Below, one piece after another: positions 1-8,642 of a stretch of 64,000 nt of DNA (position 1 is the stretch's first letter; every line of letters begins with the position of its first letter). Source of the stretch: Pseudemcibacter sp038106445 (lineage in GTDB: Bacteria > Pseudomonadota > Alphaproteobacteria > Sphingomonadales > Emcibacteraceae). The translations under genes and the position numbers were made by a program. Under the pieces are notes generated by a model. It did no database searches, was not told the DNA's origin, and worked only from the letters and a program-made list of their open reading frames with translations. The DNA lies in the NCBI GenBank assembly GCA_038106445.1, contig JAYODU010000005.1, positions 62,001 through 126,000 on the forward strand. The letters are read 5' to 3'.

Positions 1-435
1 TTTTTCGCGGCTCATGGTGACATTTTTAATTTCGACATAGCAATCAGGCTTGCCGTCAGTTGAACCGCTCAGAAATATATCAATTCGGCTGTTTTCACCG
101 TATTTCATTTCTCTTTTTAAATTTTTATAACCCTGCAATTCTGAAATTGTGCCATCCAAAATTGCTTCCTCCACCAATTTGTTGGGCAGGGAAGTATTTA
201 TGCCAACAGGTACGTTTTCTGCCTGAACGATTTCCCATTTATAATTTAATTTGGCGTTTGGGTTAGTCGCAGGCGAAAGCCATACTTCATTGCCTTCATC
301 TTTTAAACCAAGCATTGACCCGCTATTAGCACAATGTGCAGTAACGATTTCGCCACTATCCAATTTAACATCTGCTAAAAAACGTTTATACCTTTTTATC
401 AGGATACCGTGGAAAAGTTCATGTTCAAATTTCAT
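1..435 (-). CDS. sfsA: Sugar fermentation stimulation protein SfsA (5' part; runs off the window)
   Basis: The reverse strand from the ATG at 433-435 to the window edge is open for 145 codons and begins MKFEHELFHGILIKRYKRFL. This is the N-terminus of the SfsA family, which binds DNA or nucleic acid and has a nuclease-like fold; its cellular role is unclear. Typical family features are visible: the ADV.L..GE..TAHCANSGSM stretch near residues 20-40 and the ..GKPDCYVEIKNVT strand near the edge. The C-terminal part is outside the window. It is divergent from the CinA-like gene, with only about 50 bp between the two starts. Confidence 0.9.
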   Translation of the reverse strand, partial: MKFEHELFHGILIKRYKRFLADVKLDSGEIVTAHCANSGSMLGLKDEGNEVWLSPATNPNAKLNYKWEIVQAENVPVGINTSLPNKLVEEAILDGTISELQGYKNLKREMKYGENSRIDIFLSGSTDGKPDCYVEIKNVTMSREK

Positions 436-487
436 ATCTTACGATATAGTCTCAATTGAACGTGGATTCAATCAGGTTGACGGATAA

Positions 488-1252
488 ATGGGAAAAAAAG
501 TCAAAGCAGCGCTTATTATAATCGGTGATGAGATACTCTCTGGCAGAACCAAGGACGCCAACCTGAATTATTTGGCAAACTGGTTAAATGGTATTGGGGT
601 TGTTCTTGATGAGGTCAGGGTTATTCCGGATGTTGCACAGCGAATAATTGACAATGTCAATGATTGTCGCTTCCAGTTTGACTATCTTTTCACAACTGGT
701 GGTATTGGCCCGACGCATGATGATATTACAGCCGAAAATGTTGCAAAGGCATTTGGTGTGCCCTTAACCTTGAATGAGGATGCAAAAAAGATGCTTGCCG
801 ATGCGGTGGGAACAGATAATCTGACACCCGCAAGGCTAAAAATGGCGATGATACCTGAAGGGGCCAGCCTCATCAAAAATCCGGTCAGTGCTGCGCCGGG
901 ATTTCAAATGGAAAATGTTTTTGTTTTAGCCGGTATTCCAGTGGTGATGCAGGGAATGCTGCTTGATATTGAACATAGGATTTCTGGTGGTGCAAAAATA
1001 CTATCCAAAGCGCTTCACGTATTCGCAGGGGAGAGTATTTTTGCAGATATCCTTGTCGAAGTAGAGAATAGCTACGAATATTTATCGATTGGAAGTTACC
1101 CATTTTACAAGGCCGGTTCTTACGGTGCGACATTTATTTTGAGAACTGTGATTGAAAGTGACTTAAACAAGGCCTATATGGAACTTCAGGATAAAATCAG
1201 CAAAAAGGGATTTGAATCGTTTGAAGGGGAAGCATTACAAGGGCATAATTAG
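488..1252 (+). CDS. CinA-like molybdopterin-binding-domain protein
   Basis: A 254-residue protein with a single MoCF_BD (molybdopterin-binding) domain at residues about 5-170. GDEILSGRT lies at 13-21 and TTGGIGPTHDD around 69-79. Both motifs match the N-terminal half of CinA (competence/damage-inducible protein A). The C-terminal nicotinamide-nucleotide amidase domain of full CinA is absent, as in the short single-domain form common in alphaproteobacteria, so amidase activity is not expected. The biochemical role of the short form is not established. It is followed by an AT-rich gap and tRNA-Leu. Confidence 0.85.
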   Translation: MGKKVKAALIIIGDEILSGRTKDANLNYLANWLNGIGVVLDEVRVIPDVAQRIIDNVNDCRFQFDYLFTTGGIGPTHDDITAENVAKAFGVPLTLNEDAKKMLADAVGTDNLTPARLKMAMIPEGASLIKNPVSAAPGFQMENVFVLAGIPVVMQGMLLDIEHRISGGAKILSKALHVFAGESIFADILVEVENSYEYLSIGSYPFYKAGSYGATFILRTVIESDLNKAYMELQDKISKKGFESFEGEALQGHN

Positions 1253-1354
1253 GTTTTTTTCTAAAAAAATAAAAAAAATTAATTCTTTGTGTTCACATAA
1301 GTGAAAGAATGTGGCATACCCACCTTTCATTTTACCTGCTACTAGTTTTCAAAG

Positions 1355-1441
1355 GCGCTCGTGGTGAAATAGGTAAACACAGCAGACTTAAAATCTGCCG
1401 CCCCCTGGGGCTTGCCGGTTCAATTCCGGCCGAGCGCACCA
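1355..1441 (+). tRNA. tRNA-Leu (anticodon UAA)
   Basis: An 87-nt class II tRNA. The acceptor arm GCGCTCG (1355-1361) pairs with CGAGCGC (1431-1437), followed by discriminator A and an encoded CCA at 1439-1441. The anticodon stem GCAGA/TCTGC encloses the loop CTTAAAA, giving anticodon TAA. There is a long variable arm and a T-arm with GGTTCAATTCC. Size, variable arm and discriminator A all fit leucine. Confidence 0.96.
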
Positions 1442-1786
1442 CTTGTTAACAATTCCTTAAGCCCCTGAAAATAAACACATAAAAGGTATCGTTTCCATTA
1501 ATGATTTTTCTTTGCCTTGTGTGTAAAATCATGTTTTTTTCATTTCCGACACTGAGAATTTTGAAATTCATGAATTTACCGCATTTGAAAATCTTGTTTT
1601 TGTATTTCGGCACTTTGCTGATCGAATCTTGATGCTGCGTCAAATAATTTAAAAAAATCGACTTTGAAAGCCTTGAAAAATAAAGAAATTTAGATTTTGT
1701 TAACCTTGTGCGTTTAAAAATTATCAATGTAAAAGAAGAATATATTTTACAGGATTTTTAGGGGCTAAAGTTTAGTTAAATAGCAC
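1442..1786. other. AT-rich intergenic stretch, no gene seen
   Basis: About 345 bp of AT-rich sequence between tRNA-Leu and the DUF2336/kinase remnant. A 93-codon reverse-strand reading frame crosses it, but it has low-complexity composition, no recognisable domain and no good ribosome-binding site, so I do not call a gene. I see no clear terminator or repeat. Confidence 0.5.
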
Positions 1787-2196
1787 ATGAATGATAAACT
1801 CTCATCAGAAGGCTTCATAAAGCTTGCGCAGGATAATTCAGAAGGATCAAAAAAGGTTCTGATGGAAAATATTTCCGATATGTTTTTATCCCCCGAAGGG
1901 CGCCTGAAGGTGGTACAATTGGGGTGCGTATCCAGCATGTTGCTGATGATGTTGTCGGCATTACGGTTTGGGATACCGGGATTGGTATTCCACCGGAACA
2001 GCAGGATCTGGTTTTTGAAAAATTCCATCAGGACCGTGGCCATATTTATTCGCGTAAAGAGGAAGGTACCGGCCTTGGACTTCATATTTCAAAGCATCTT
2101 GCAAAACAAATGGTTGGCGATATCCTCCTTAAAAGCAAGGTAGGCGAAGGTTCAGAATTTACAGTGCTATTAACAGTCGCAAAAGATATTATCTAA
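1787..2196 (+). pseudogene. Chimeric remnant: DUF2336 N-terminus joined out of frame to a histidine-kinase ATPase C-terminus
   Basis: The ATG at 1787 starts a frame whose first 35 or so residues (FIKLAQDNSEGSKKVLMENI...) resemble the N-terminus of DUF2336 proteins such as the one at 3010-4126. From about 1900, a different frame encodes a HATPase_c tail: PEGGTIGV, then DTGIGIP (G1/N-D box), FEKFHQ (F box) and GTGLGLHI (G2 box), ending at the TAA at 2194-2196. The kinase H-box and N-box are missing, so no working kinase can result. The two halves meet at similar short sequences (cccgaaggg and cctgaaggt), which fits deletion between short repeats. The gene converges on NAD kinase, 1 bp away. Both halves are recognisable; the deletion history is inferred. 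Confidence 0.7.
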
Positions 2197-2197
2197 C

Positions 2198-2971
2198 TTA
2201 ACTGATAAACTGCTCCATAAGAATGCGTTCTTCCAACGTTTGTTCTTTGTCGAATAGTAATGTTTTAGCGTGCGACAGATCCTGAAAAATACAAACACTA
2301 CTTACATTGCGTACCTCGATTGTATCTGCAACGGCACTGACGGGCCTTTTTGAAGGCTCTGATATTTCAAATTTCACACTTGATGTATGTGAAAGAAGGG
2401 CGCCACGCCATCTTCTGGGGCGAAATGCGCTTATAGGCGTAAGTGCCAGAATATTTGCATTCATTGGTATGATTGGACCATGGGCAGATAGATTATAAGC
2501 TGTGCTGCCGGCAGGAGTTGATAGAATAACACCGTCACACATGAGTTCTGAAAGTCTGAGCTTTTCATCAACAGAAATTTTGATTTTTGCGGTTTGTCGG
2601 GTTTCACGTAGCAAGGATACTTCATTAAAGGCAATCGCTTCGACAGTTTGTCCGTCAATGGTTTGGGCAATCATTTTTAAAGGATGCATCGTAACTGGTA
2701 TAGCCCCGGTTATTTTTTGATGAATATCATCGGGTGAATATTCATTCATAAGAAATCCGACAGTTCCCAAATTCATTCCGAATATCGGTTTATCAACATC
2801 AAGCAGTTCATGAAGCAAATGGAGCATATAGCCATCACCACCCAATGCAACAATAACGTCTGCTTCATCAACGCTTACAAAATTATAAAGCGATCTTAAA
2901 TGATCTGCTGATGATTTTGCAACATCACTTTCGCCATTTAATAGTGATAACTTTATGTCATGATCAGACAT
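2198..2971 (-). CDS. nadK: NAD kinase
   Basis: ATP-NAD kinase phosphorylating NAD to NADP in the cytosol. It shows the family's ALGGDGYML glycine motif near residue 45, the FNEVSLLR (NE) motif, and CDGVILSTPAGSTAYNLSA, which forms the NAD-binding core. I choose the ATG at 2971 (MSDHDIKLSLL, 257 aa), which has AGG spaced about 8 nt upstream. An ATG five codons earlier (2986) is possible but has weaker upstream sequence. The length matches alphaproteobacterial homologues. It lies just downstream of the broken DUF2336 gene in the same direction. Confidence 0.92.
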   Translation of the reverse strand: MSDHDIKLSLLNGESDVAKSSADHLRSLYNFVSVDEADVIVALGGDGYMLHLLHELLDVDKPIFGMNLGTVGFLMNEYSPDDIHQKITGAIPVTMHPLKMIAQTIDGQTVEAIAFNEVSLLRETRQTAKIKISVDEKLRLSELMCDGVILSTPAGSTAYNLSAHGPIIPMNANILALTPISAFRPRRWRGALLSHTSSVKFEISEPSKRPVSAVADTIEVRNVSSVCIFQDLSHAKTLLFDKEQTLEERILMEQFIS

Positions 2972-3009
2972 GTTTTTACCTAACATTGAACATATTTCTA
3001 AAATCAGTG

Positions 3010-4126
3010 TTAGAATATAGGAGTGCTTGCTGAGTCTTCAACCCATTTATGCAATATGGCTTTTGCGCGTTGTTCGTTTGTTTTTACAAATTGACTGTAA
3101 GTATGTTCAATCTCTTGTGGTGATAACTCAGCATCCATCATTTTTGCTTCACGTGTAAGCTTAAACATGGTCATGAAAACCGACTTATCAATTTTTGCTG
3201 CACAGCACGCTATTGCAAGCGCTGCAGGTCCGCGCTCATAAAGAATATTGCACATAATTTCATCAGGAATATGTAGAATTTCAGCAAAAGCCAGTTCGAA
3301 CAATCGGATGTTACCCTGACGAAGGCTTTTCATCAAAAATGAAATATGTAACTTATCGGCTTTTTTGAGTTTTTCTATAAGCGTTTTTTCGTTGTCAGCA
3401 TGGTTTTGCTTTGCGGCATCTTCCTGTTTTAATTCTTTTATGGATGCCCGCAATATTTTGATCAAGTTCCTCCGCACTGAATGAATGGATATCCATAAGT
3501 TCCTGCTTTAATGCCATGGAAACCCAGGTATACATTCTGGCGGCTATATGCTTTGGCAGGTCATGCCGTTGAACATGAGGGGATTGAAGATCTTCTCTTG
3601 TACGCGATTTTTCAACTATTTCCTCTATAGTTTCATTATCAATTTTCGCGGCCTGGTTCGTCAACAAGGCAATAATAACACCGTCATCATCAGTTTTTAC
3701 AAGTTCTCTTGATACTTCTGATGAAAGCATTTTACGCGCAGCAATACTTAATTGATTTTGCCTTGATTTTCGCTGAATAATATTGACCAGTTCTTTATCT
3801 GTCAGAAGTGTGTTTTGCACAAGGATGGGATTTGCAACGTCAATTTCATCGTTGGCCAGTAATAAAATAAGCTCAACAGGAACATCATCCCTATCTGCTA
3901 AACGAAGTGACAGTTTTTGTCTGATCCCAAGTTCAATAGGAGAAATAATTCTGCCAAGAATATCCATCATCAATTCGATTTCTACAGAGGAAATCTGTTG
4001 ATGTTGCGTTTCGATCAAATCGGTAATTCCGTCGAATAGTTCTGCGCGGCCGCTTTTACTGCTGTCGTGGGCAAGTTTGATCAGGTTCTGAATTTCTTCG
4101 CCAGTCGTATTTTTTATATCACTCAT
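3010..4126 (-). pseudogene. DUF2336-domain protein, interrupted by a single frameshift
   Basis: Two overlapping reverse frames (4126 down to 3395, then 3477 down to 3010) together make one DUF2336 protein of about 370 residues, the family's normal size. The N-terminal part reads NLIKLAHDSSKSGRAELF; the C-terminal part has the conserved FLMKSLRQGNIRLFELAF and YERGPAALAIACCAA blocks. The frame change lies between 3427 and 3477. Removing one A from an AAAA run there (T4 at 3436-3439 on the plus strand) restores ...IHKELKQED.... No known programmed-shift signal is seen, so a mutation or a homopolymer error is most likely. DUF2336 function is unknown; the family is alphaproteobacterial. Confidence 0.75.
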
Positions 4127-4277
4127 TTATTCCACACCGAGTTCCGAAATAATGGCCCATCAAGATTTCGGTAGTTATATCATTTAACTTTCAGATGAGT
4201 ATAAAATCAAAAGGTTAAGAATATACAACATTTTAACCATAAAAATAATTTTTACAGGGGTATATAGCTATCAACCA

Positions 4278-4691
4278 TCAACGAATGATGTCTAAGGCTG
4301 TATTTTCAATGTCAGAAAGTGTTTTAATGACGTTAGCATTTGCCTTGTAGGCGTGTTTGGCTTTGATCAGTTCGGAAAATTCTATAGCATGATCAACATT
4401 AGGGATGTTCACAAAACCCTGTTCGTTCGAAACCGGGTCATTGGGGCTAAAAACCCTTAAAGAAGAAGGGCTTAACGGTACTTTTGTTGCAACGACACCA
4501 CCATGTTTTAGGGGAGTGTTAATCACGCGCTGAGGCACATATGCACGCGCAGTCCGTATAGCAGCGGTTAAGGTGTCACCGCCTTCGGGTGTGGACGTAT
4601 TAAATGCATTAACGATATTATTGGCAGCTGTGCTTGCCCGTGTTGATGCAGCCAAAAGTCCTGATAAACTTGTGTTAATTCCATTAATCAT
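4278..4691 (-). CDS. FlgC-like flagellar basal-body rod/hook protein
   Basis: A 137-residue protein starting MINGINTSLSGLLAASTRAS, the N-terminal rod-protein helix (LxAAxxRxxxAANNIVN). It ends with the conserved C-terminal rod helix (ELIKAKHAYKANANVIKTLSDIENTALDII). The size fits the short rod proteins FlgC/FlgB rather than hook proteins. It stands alone, with no other flagellar gene in the window. Exported rod proteins form coiled coils from the two terminal helices. Similar lone FlgC-like genes next to mfd occur in other alphaproteobacteria, so it may not be the canonical FlgC. Confidence 0.75.
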   Translation of the reverse strand: MINGINTSLSGLLAASTRASTAANNIVNAFNTSTPEGGDTLTAAIRTARAYVPQRVINTPLKHGGVVATKVPLSPSSLRVFSPNDPVSNEQGFVNIPNVDHAIEFSELIKAKHAYKANANVIKTLSDIENTALDIIR

Positions 4692-4755
4692 GACAAAAGA
4701 ATAAAAAAAAACCTACTAAAGTTCCATTAATAGTTACTAAAAATTTTAATTAAAA

Positions 4756-7700
4756 CTAGCGCTCATTTTCAGCTATTTTTGCAAGTGCTTTTGATAAATT
4801 TAATGAACCAAGCAATCTGCTTTCAATCTTTGACCATTTTCTTACATAAACAAGTTTGTGATCAGGGCGGATTTTGGTGACGCTTCCCTGTTTGGTCAAA
4901 AATTCAATAAGTCCGGCCGGATTGGCAAATTTTGAATTTCTGAATGAGATAATTGCGCCTTTTGGGCCTGTTTCGATTTTTTCGATACCCGCCCTGCGAC
5001 AATATAACTTGATCTCAATTATTTTAAGCAGATGCTCCACTTCTTCCGGCAATTTACCGAAGCGATCAATCAGTTCGGCACCAAATGCATCAACATCAAG
5101 TTTATCCTTAAGCTCCGCAATACGCCTGTATAGTGACATCCGCAAGTTCAGGTCCTTGATGTATTGTTCGGGGATCATAACTGTCGCCCCGACATTTATT
5201 TGCGGAGACCAGGCATTATCCTGTTCTTCTTCTGCGTATCCCGATTTAGCCTGGGCAACCGCCTCTTCAAGCATTTGTTGATAAAGTTCAATGCCAACTT
5301 CTTTGATATGGCCGGATTGCTCATCACCTAACAGGTTACCCGCCCCGCGGATATCCAGATCATGGCTGGCAAGGGTAAATCCTGCGCCAAGTGTATCCAG
5401 GGTTTGTAGAACATGAAGACGTTTTTCAGCCTGTGGTGTGGGAATTTGGTGAGGCCGTAATGTTAAATATGCATAGGCACGCACCTTGGAACGTCCAACC
5501 CGCCCACGTAACTGGTATAATTGTGCCAATCCATAATTATCCGCACGGTGAATAATCATTGTATTGGCTGTCGGGATATCAAGGCCGCTTTCCACAATTG
5601 TAGTTGAAAGAAGCACATCATAAGCACCGTCATAAAAGGCATTCATAATGTCTTCGATCTGTCCTGGTGGCATTTGACCATGTGCTATTACAAATTTGAC
5701 TTCCGGCACAGTTTCACGCAGAAATTCACCCACATGTTTCAAATCGGAAATGCGTGGACAAACGTAAAAACTTTGACCGCCACGATAATGTTCACGCAGT
5801 AGTGCTTCGCGGATGACAAGATCATCCATGGGAAGCACAAAAGTCCGCACGGCAAGCCTGTCAACCGGCGGGGTAGCAATAAGACTAAGACTTTGTATGC
5901 CGCTCATGGCAAGCTGCAATGTCCGTGGGATCGGTGTTGCTGTAAGGGTGAGCACATGTACGGTACTTTTCAGCTTTTTTAATTTTTCCTTATGTACCAC
6001 GCCGAAATGCTGTTCTTCATCAATTATAAGAAGTCCAAGATTATTAAATTTGACACTGTCGCTAAGTACTGCATGGGTGCCGACAATAATTTCGCAGTCA
6101 CCTTTAGCAGCCTGTTCACGGGTTTGTTTTTGATTATTAGCGGGTACAAGCCTTGAAAGATGGCCGATCCTGATATTGAACCCCTTAAAACGGTCAGAAA
6201 ATGTTTTGAAATGCTGTCGTGCCAGCAATGTTGTCGGGGCAACAATTACAACCTGATATCCTTCCATTACAGCCAGAAATGCTGCACGTAATGCAACTTC
6301 GGTTTTGCCAAAACCAACATCTCCGCAAATCAACCGGTCCATTGGCCTGCCACTGGAAAGATCTTCTACTACATCTGCAATCGCGTTTAATTGATCGTCA
6401 GTTTCATTAAAAGGGAACCTTGCACAAAATTCATTATAAAGTCCGTCTGCAGGTTTGATAATTTCGCCTTTACGCATTGCACGATCAGCTGCAACTTTGA
6501 TCAATTCATCCGCCATTTCACGGATGCGTTTTTTAAGTTTGGCTTTACGTCCCTGCCACGCCGCACCGCCAAGTTTATCAAGTCTTGCATTGCTGTCTTC
6601 GTTTCCGAAACGGCTTAATATTTCAATATTTTCAACGGGAACATAAAGTTTGTCACCGTCCTGATAAATAAGCAGAACGCAATCATGTGCGGCACCATTA
6701 ACATCAATATTTTTAAGCCCCTCATATCGTCCAATGCCATGATCCAAGTGTATGACCAGATCACCGGGGGTCAGTGCTGATGCTTCCGAAATAAAATTTT
6801 CCGCCTTACGGGTACGTCTGGCTTTTCGTATCAGGCGATCACCCAAAATATCTTGCTCAGATATGATAGCAAAGCTGTCAGTTTCAAAGCCATGCTCGAT
6901 GGGAAGAATAATTAAACCTACTTTATCTTTGGTAAGTTGTTTTGCCCTTTTCCAATTATCAATAAGTTGATGGCCGGCCATTCCGTGATCATTGAGTACG
7001 ATGCTTAACCGGTCACGTGCACCTTCACTATAACTGGCGATGAATATTGTTTTTTTATCCTCTTGTTTTGCAACAATATGTTTTCTTAAGACATCGTAGA
7101 TATTGGTATTTTTGTCATTTCGTTCCGGGGCAAAATTACGCCCGGTGGTGGCTTTAAACGTTCTGACATTTTCAGCATTGGGTACATCAAATGGATTGAA
7201 CTTATGCATATTGAATTTTTTTTCATACTCTCGCCATTCATCCGCCGGCATAAACAATGTTTCAGGAGGAATGGGTTTGTAAGGTGCAATTGTATCTTTT
7301 CTCGCGGGTGCCTCTGCCAGTGCTGTTTTTCTGGCCAGGTAGTAATCAGAAACGGAATTTAATCTTGTTTCAAGTGCTTTATGGGTTAGCTTGTCCATTG
7401 TGACATGAGCATTGGGTATATAATCGAATAATGTATCAAGCTTTTTGTGAAAATAGGGTAGCCAATGTTCCATACCGGCATGTTTACGTCCTTCACTGAC
7501 GGCTTCATAAAGCGGATCATTGTTTCTTGCCGGTCCAAATTCGGCAACATAGGCACGCTTGAAATTCTGGATAGAATTCTCATCAAGGAAAACTTCTCCC
7601 ATCGGGACCAAAGCAATGGTATTAATTTTGTCTTCAGTACGCTGGCTTATCGGATCGAATACTTTAATCGTATCGATTTCATCACCCCAAAGATCAATCC

Positions 7701-8232
7701 GCACCGGTTTTTCAACACCTGGGGGGAAAATGTCGATGATACTACCGCGTATGGCATAATCCCCCGGGTCCACCACGGTGCTTGCCCGTGTGTAACCATT
7801 GTGACTTAGGTAGTTTGTAAGCCCCTTTGTATCAAGCACATCACCGACAGATGAATTGAAACTTGCATTTTGGATTGTTTCCTTTGCCGGAATGCGTTGG
7901 GTGACAGCGTTAATTGTGCTGATAATGACCTGTGTTTTTTCTGGGTTTAAAATTTTTATAAGGCTCGTCATCCGCCGTGCAAGAATATCCTGATTAGGAG
8001 AAACCCGGTCATATGGGAGGCAGTCCCACGCCGGGAAGGTAATAACATCCAGATCCGGCTGAAAATATGAAATAAGCTCTGCAATATTGTCCATACGAAT
8101 ATCGTCGCGGGCAATATGAAGAATTTGACCCTTTCCCATTCCCGCCGCTTCCTGAGATAATACAAGCGCATCCATGCCTTCCGGCACATTAGAAAGAATG
8201 AGGGATTTAGTAGCAGACGTTATATGGGTCAC
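4756..8232 (-). CDS. mfd: Transcription-repair coupling factor Mfd
   Basis: A 1158-residue superfamily 2 translocase that removes stalled RNA polymerase and recruits UvrA to lesions. Domain order: UvrB-like N-terminal module (about 1-330), CarD/RNA-polymerase-interacting domain (PGDLVIHLDHGIGRYEGL, about 490-560), helicase core with Walker A GDVGFGKT near residue 637 and DEEQHFG near 739, motif VI QLRGRVGRS, and the C-terminal TRCF domain (about 1000-1100). It is full length with no missing motif. Its start codon overlaps the stop of sdhE (ATGA), so the two are co-translated. Confidence 0.97.
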   Translation of the reverse strand: MTHITSATKSLILSNVPEGMDALVLSQEAAGMGKGQILHIARDDIRMDNIAELISYFQPDLDVITFPAWDCLPYDRVSPNQDILARRMTSLIKILNPEKTQVIISTINAVTQRIPAKETIQNASFNSSVGDVLDTKGLTNYLSHNGYTRASTVVDPGDYAIRGSIIDIFPPGVEKPVRIDLWGDEIDTIKVFDPISQRTEDKINTIALVPMGEVFLDENSIQNFKRAYVAEFGPARNNDPLYEAVSEGRKHAGMEHWLPYFHKKLDTLFDYIPNAHVTMDKLTHKALETRLNSVSDYYLARKTALAEAPARKDTIAPYKPIPPETLFMPADEWREYEKKFNMHKFNPFDVPNAENVRTFKATTGRNFAPERNDKNTNIYDVLRKHIVAKQEDKKTIFIASYSEGARDRLSIVLNDHGMAGHQLIDNWKRAKQLTKDKVGLIILPIEHGFETDSFAIISEQDILGDRLIRKARRTRKAENFISEASALTPGDLVIHLDHGIGRYEGLKNIDVNGAAHDCVLLIYQDGDKLYVPVENIEILSRFGNEDSNARLDKLGGAAWQGRKAKLKKRIREMADELIKVAADRAMRKGEIIKPADGLYNEFCARFPFNETDDQLNAIADVVEDLSSGRPMDRLICGDVGFGKTEVALRAAFLAVMEGYQVVIVAPTTLLARQHFKTFSDRFKGFNIRIGHLSRLVPANNQKQTREQAAKGDCEIIVGTHAVLSDSVKFNNLGLLIIDEEQHFGVVHKEKLKKLKSTVHVLTLTATPIPRTLQLAMSGIQSLSLIATPPVDRLAVRTFVLPMDDLVIREALLREHYRGGQSFYVCPRISDLKHVGEFLRETVPEVKFVIAHGQMPPGQIEDIMNAFYDGAYDVLLSTTIVESGLDIPTANTMIIHRADNYGLAQLYQLRGRVGRSKVRAYAYLTLRPHQIPTPQAEKRLHVLQTLDTLGAGFTLASHDLDIRGAGNLLGDEQSGHIKEVGIELYQQMLEEAVAQAKSGYAEEEQDNAWSPQINVGATVMIPEQYIKDLNLRMSLYRRIAELKDKLDVDAFGAELIDRFGKLPEEVEHLLKIIEIKLYCRRAGIEKIETGPKGAIISFRNSKFANPAGLIEFLTKQGSVTKIRPDHKLVYVRKWSKIESRLLGSLNLSKALAKIAENER

Positions 8233-8546
8233 TTGATTATCTTTATATAATCAATGGACTTTAGCATGGCCATGACTTCATTGTTATATTGTTCAGGCAC
8301 AACTTTATCGCCCGTGATCCACGCGACAAGGTCTGAATCGGGTTCCCGCAGCATATTCTCATAATCATCCAGCTGTTCTGATGATAATGTATCCAGAAAT
8401 TGATCTGCAAAAGAACCAAGAAGAATATCAGCTTCCTTGATCCCCCGGTGCCAGCTTCTGAACTTTAATCTTTTTCTACGGATTTCAATATTTTCATCTT
8501 TATCGATCTTGCCTTCAATAAATCCGGGTGTGTTAAATTGCTCCAA
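8229..8546 (-). CDS. sdhE: FAD assembly factor SdhE (succinate dehydrogenase assembly factor 2 family)
   Basis: A 105-residue protein with the SdhE core: RRKRLKFRSWHRG, the RGxxE motif (R34-G35-E38) needed for flavinylation, LLGSF, and LDDYENMLREPDSDLVAWI. The family helps attach FAD covalently to SdhA and FrdA in the cytosol. The N-terminus is about 20 residues longer than the enterobacterial protein, as in other alphaproteobacteria. It overlaps mfd by 4 bp, and the pair is divergent from recG, an arrangement known from other alphaproteobacteria. Confidence 0.9.
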   Translation of the reverse strand: MEQFNTPGFIEGKIDKDENIEIRRKRLKFRSWHRGIKEADILLGSFADQFLDTLSSEQLDDYENMLREPDSDLVAWITGDKVVPEQYNNEVMAMLKSIDYIKIIK

Positions 8547-8642
8547 TTAACTTCTCATCTGACTGTTGCTAGGATATATTAGTTGTATATAAAAATATTT
8601 TGTAAATTTAAACCTATAATACCATTATTAATGTGAGGGTGA

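Noticed and set aside
1446..1727. 93-codon reverse reading frame after tRNA-Leu
   Set aside because: AT-rich low-complexity sequence, no domain, no ribosome-binding site; I consider it chance.
3427..3477. Programmed ribosomal frameshift in the DUF2336 gene
   Set aside because: There is no recognisable slippery site with a downstream pseudoknot or stop-codon context; a plain indel is simpler.
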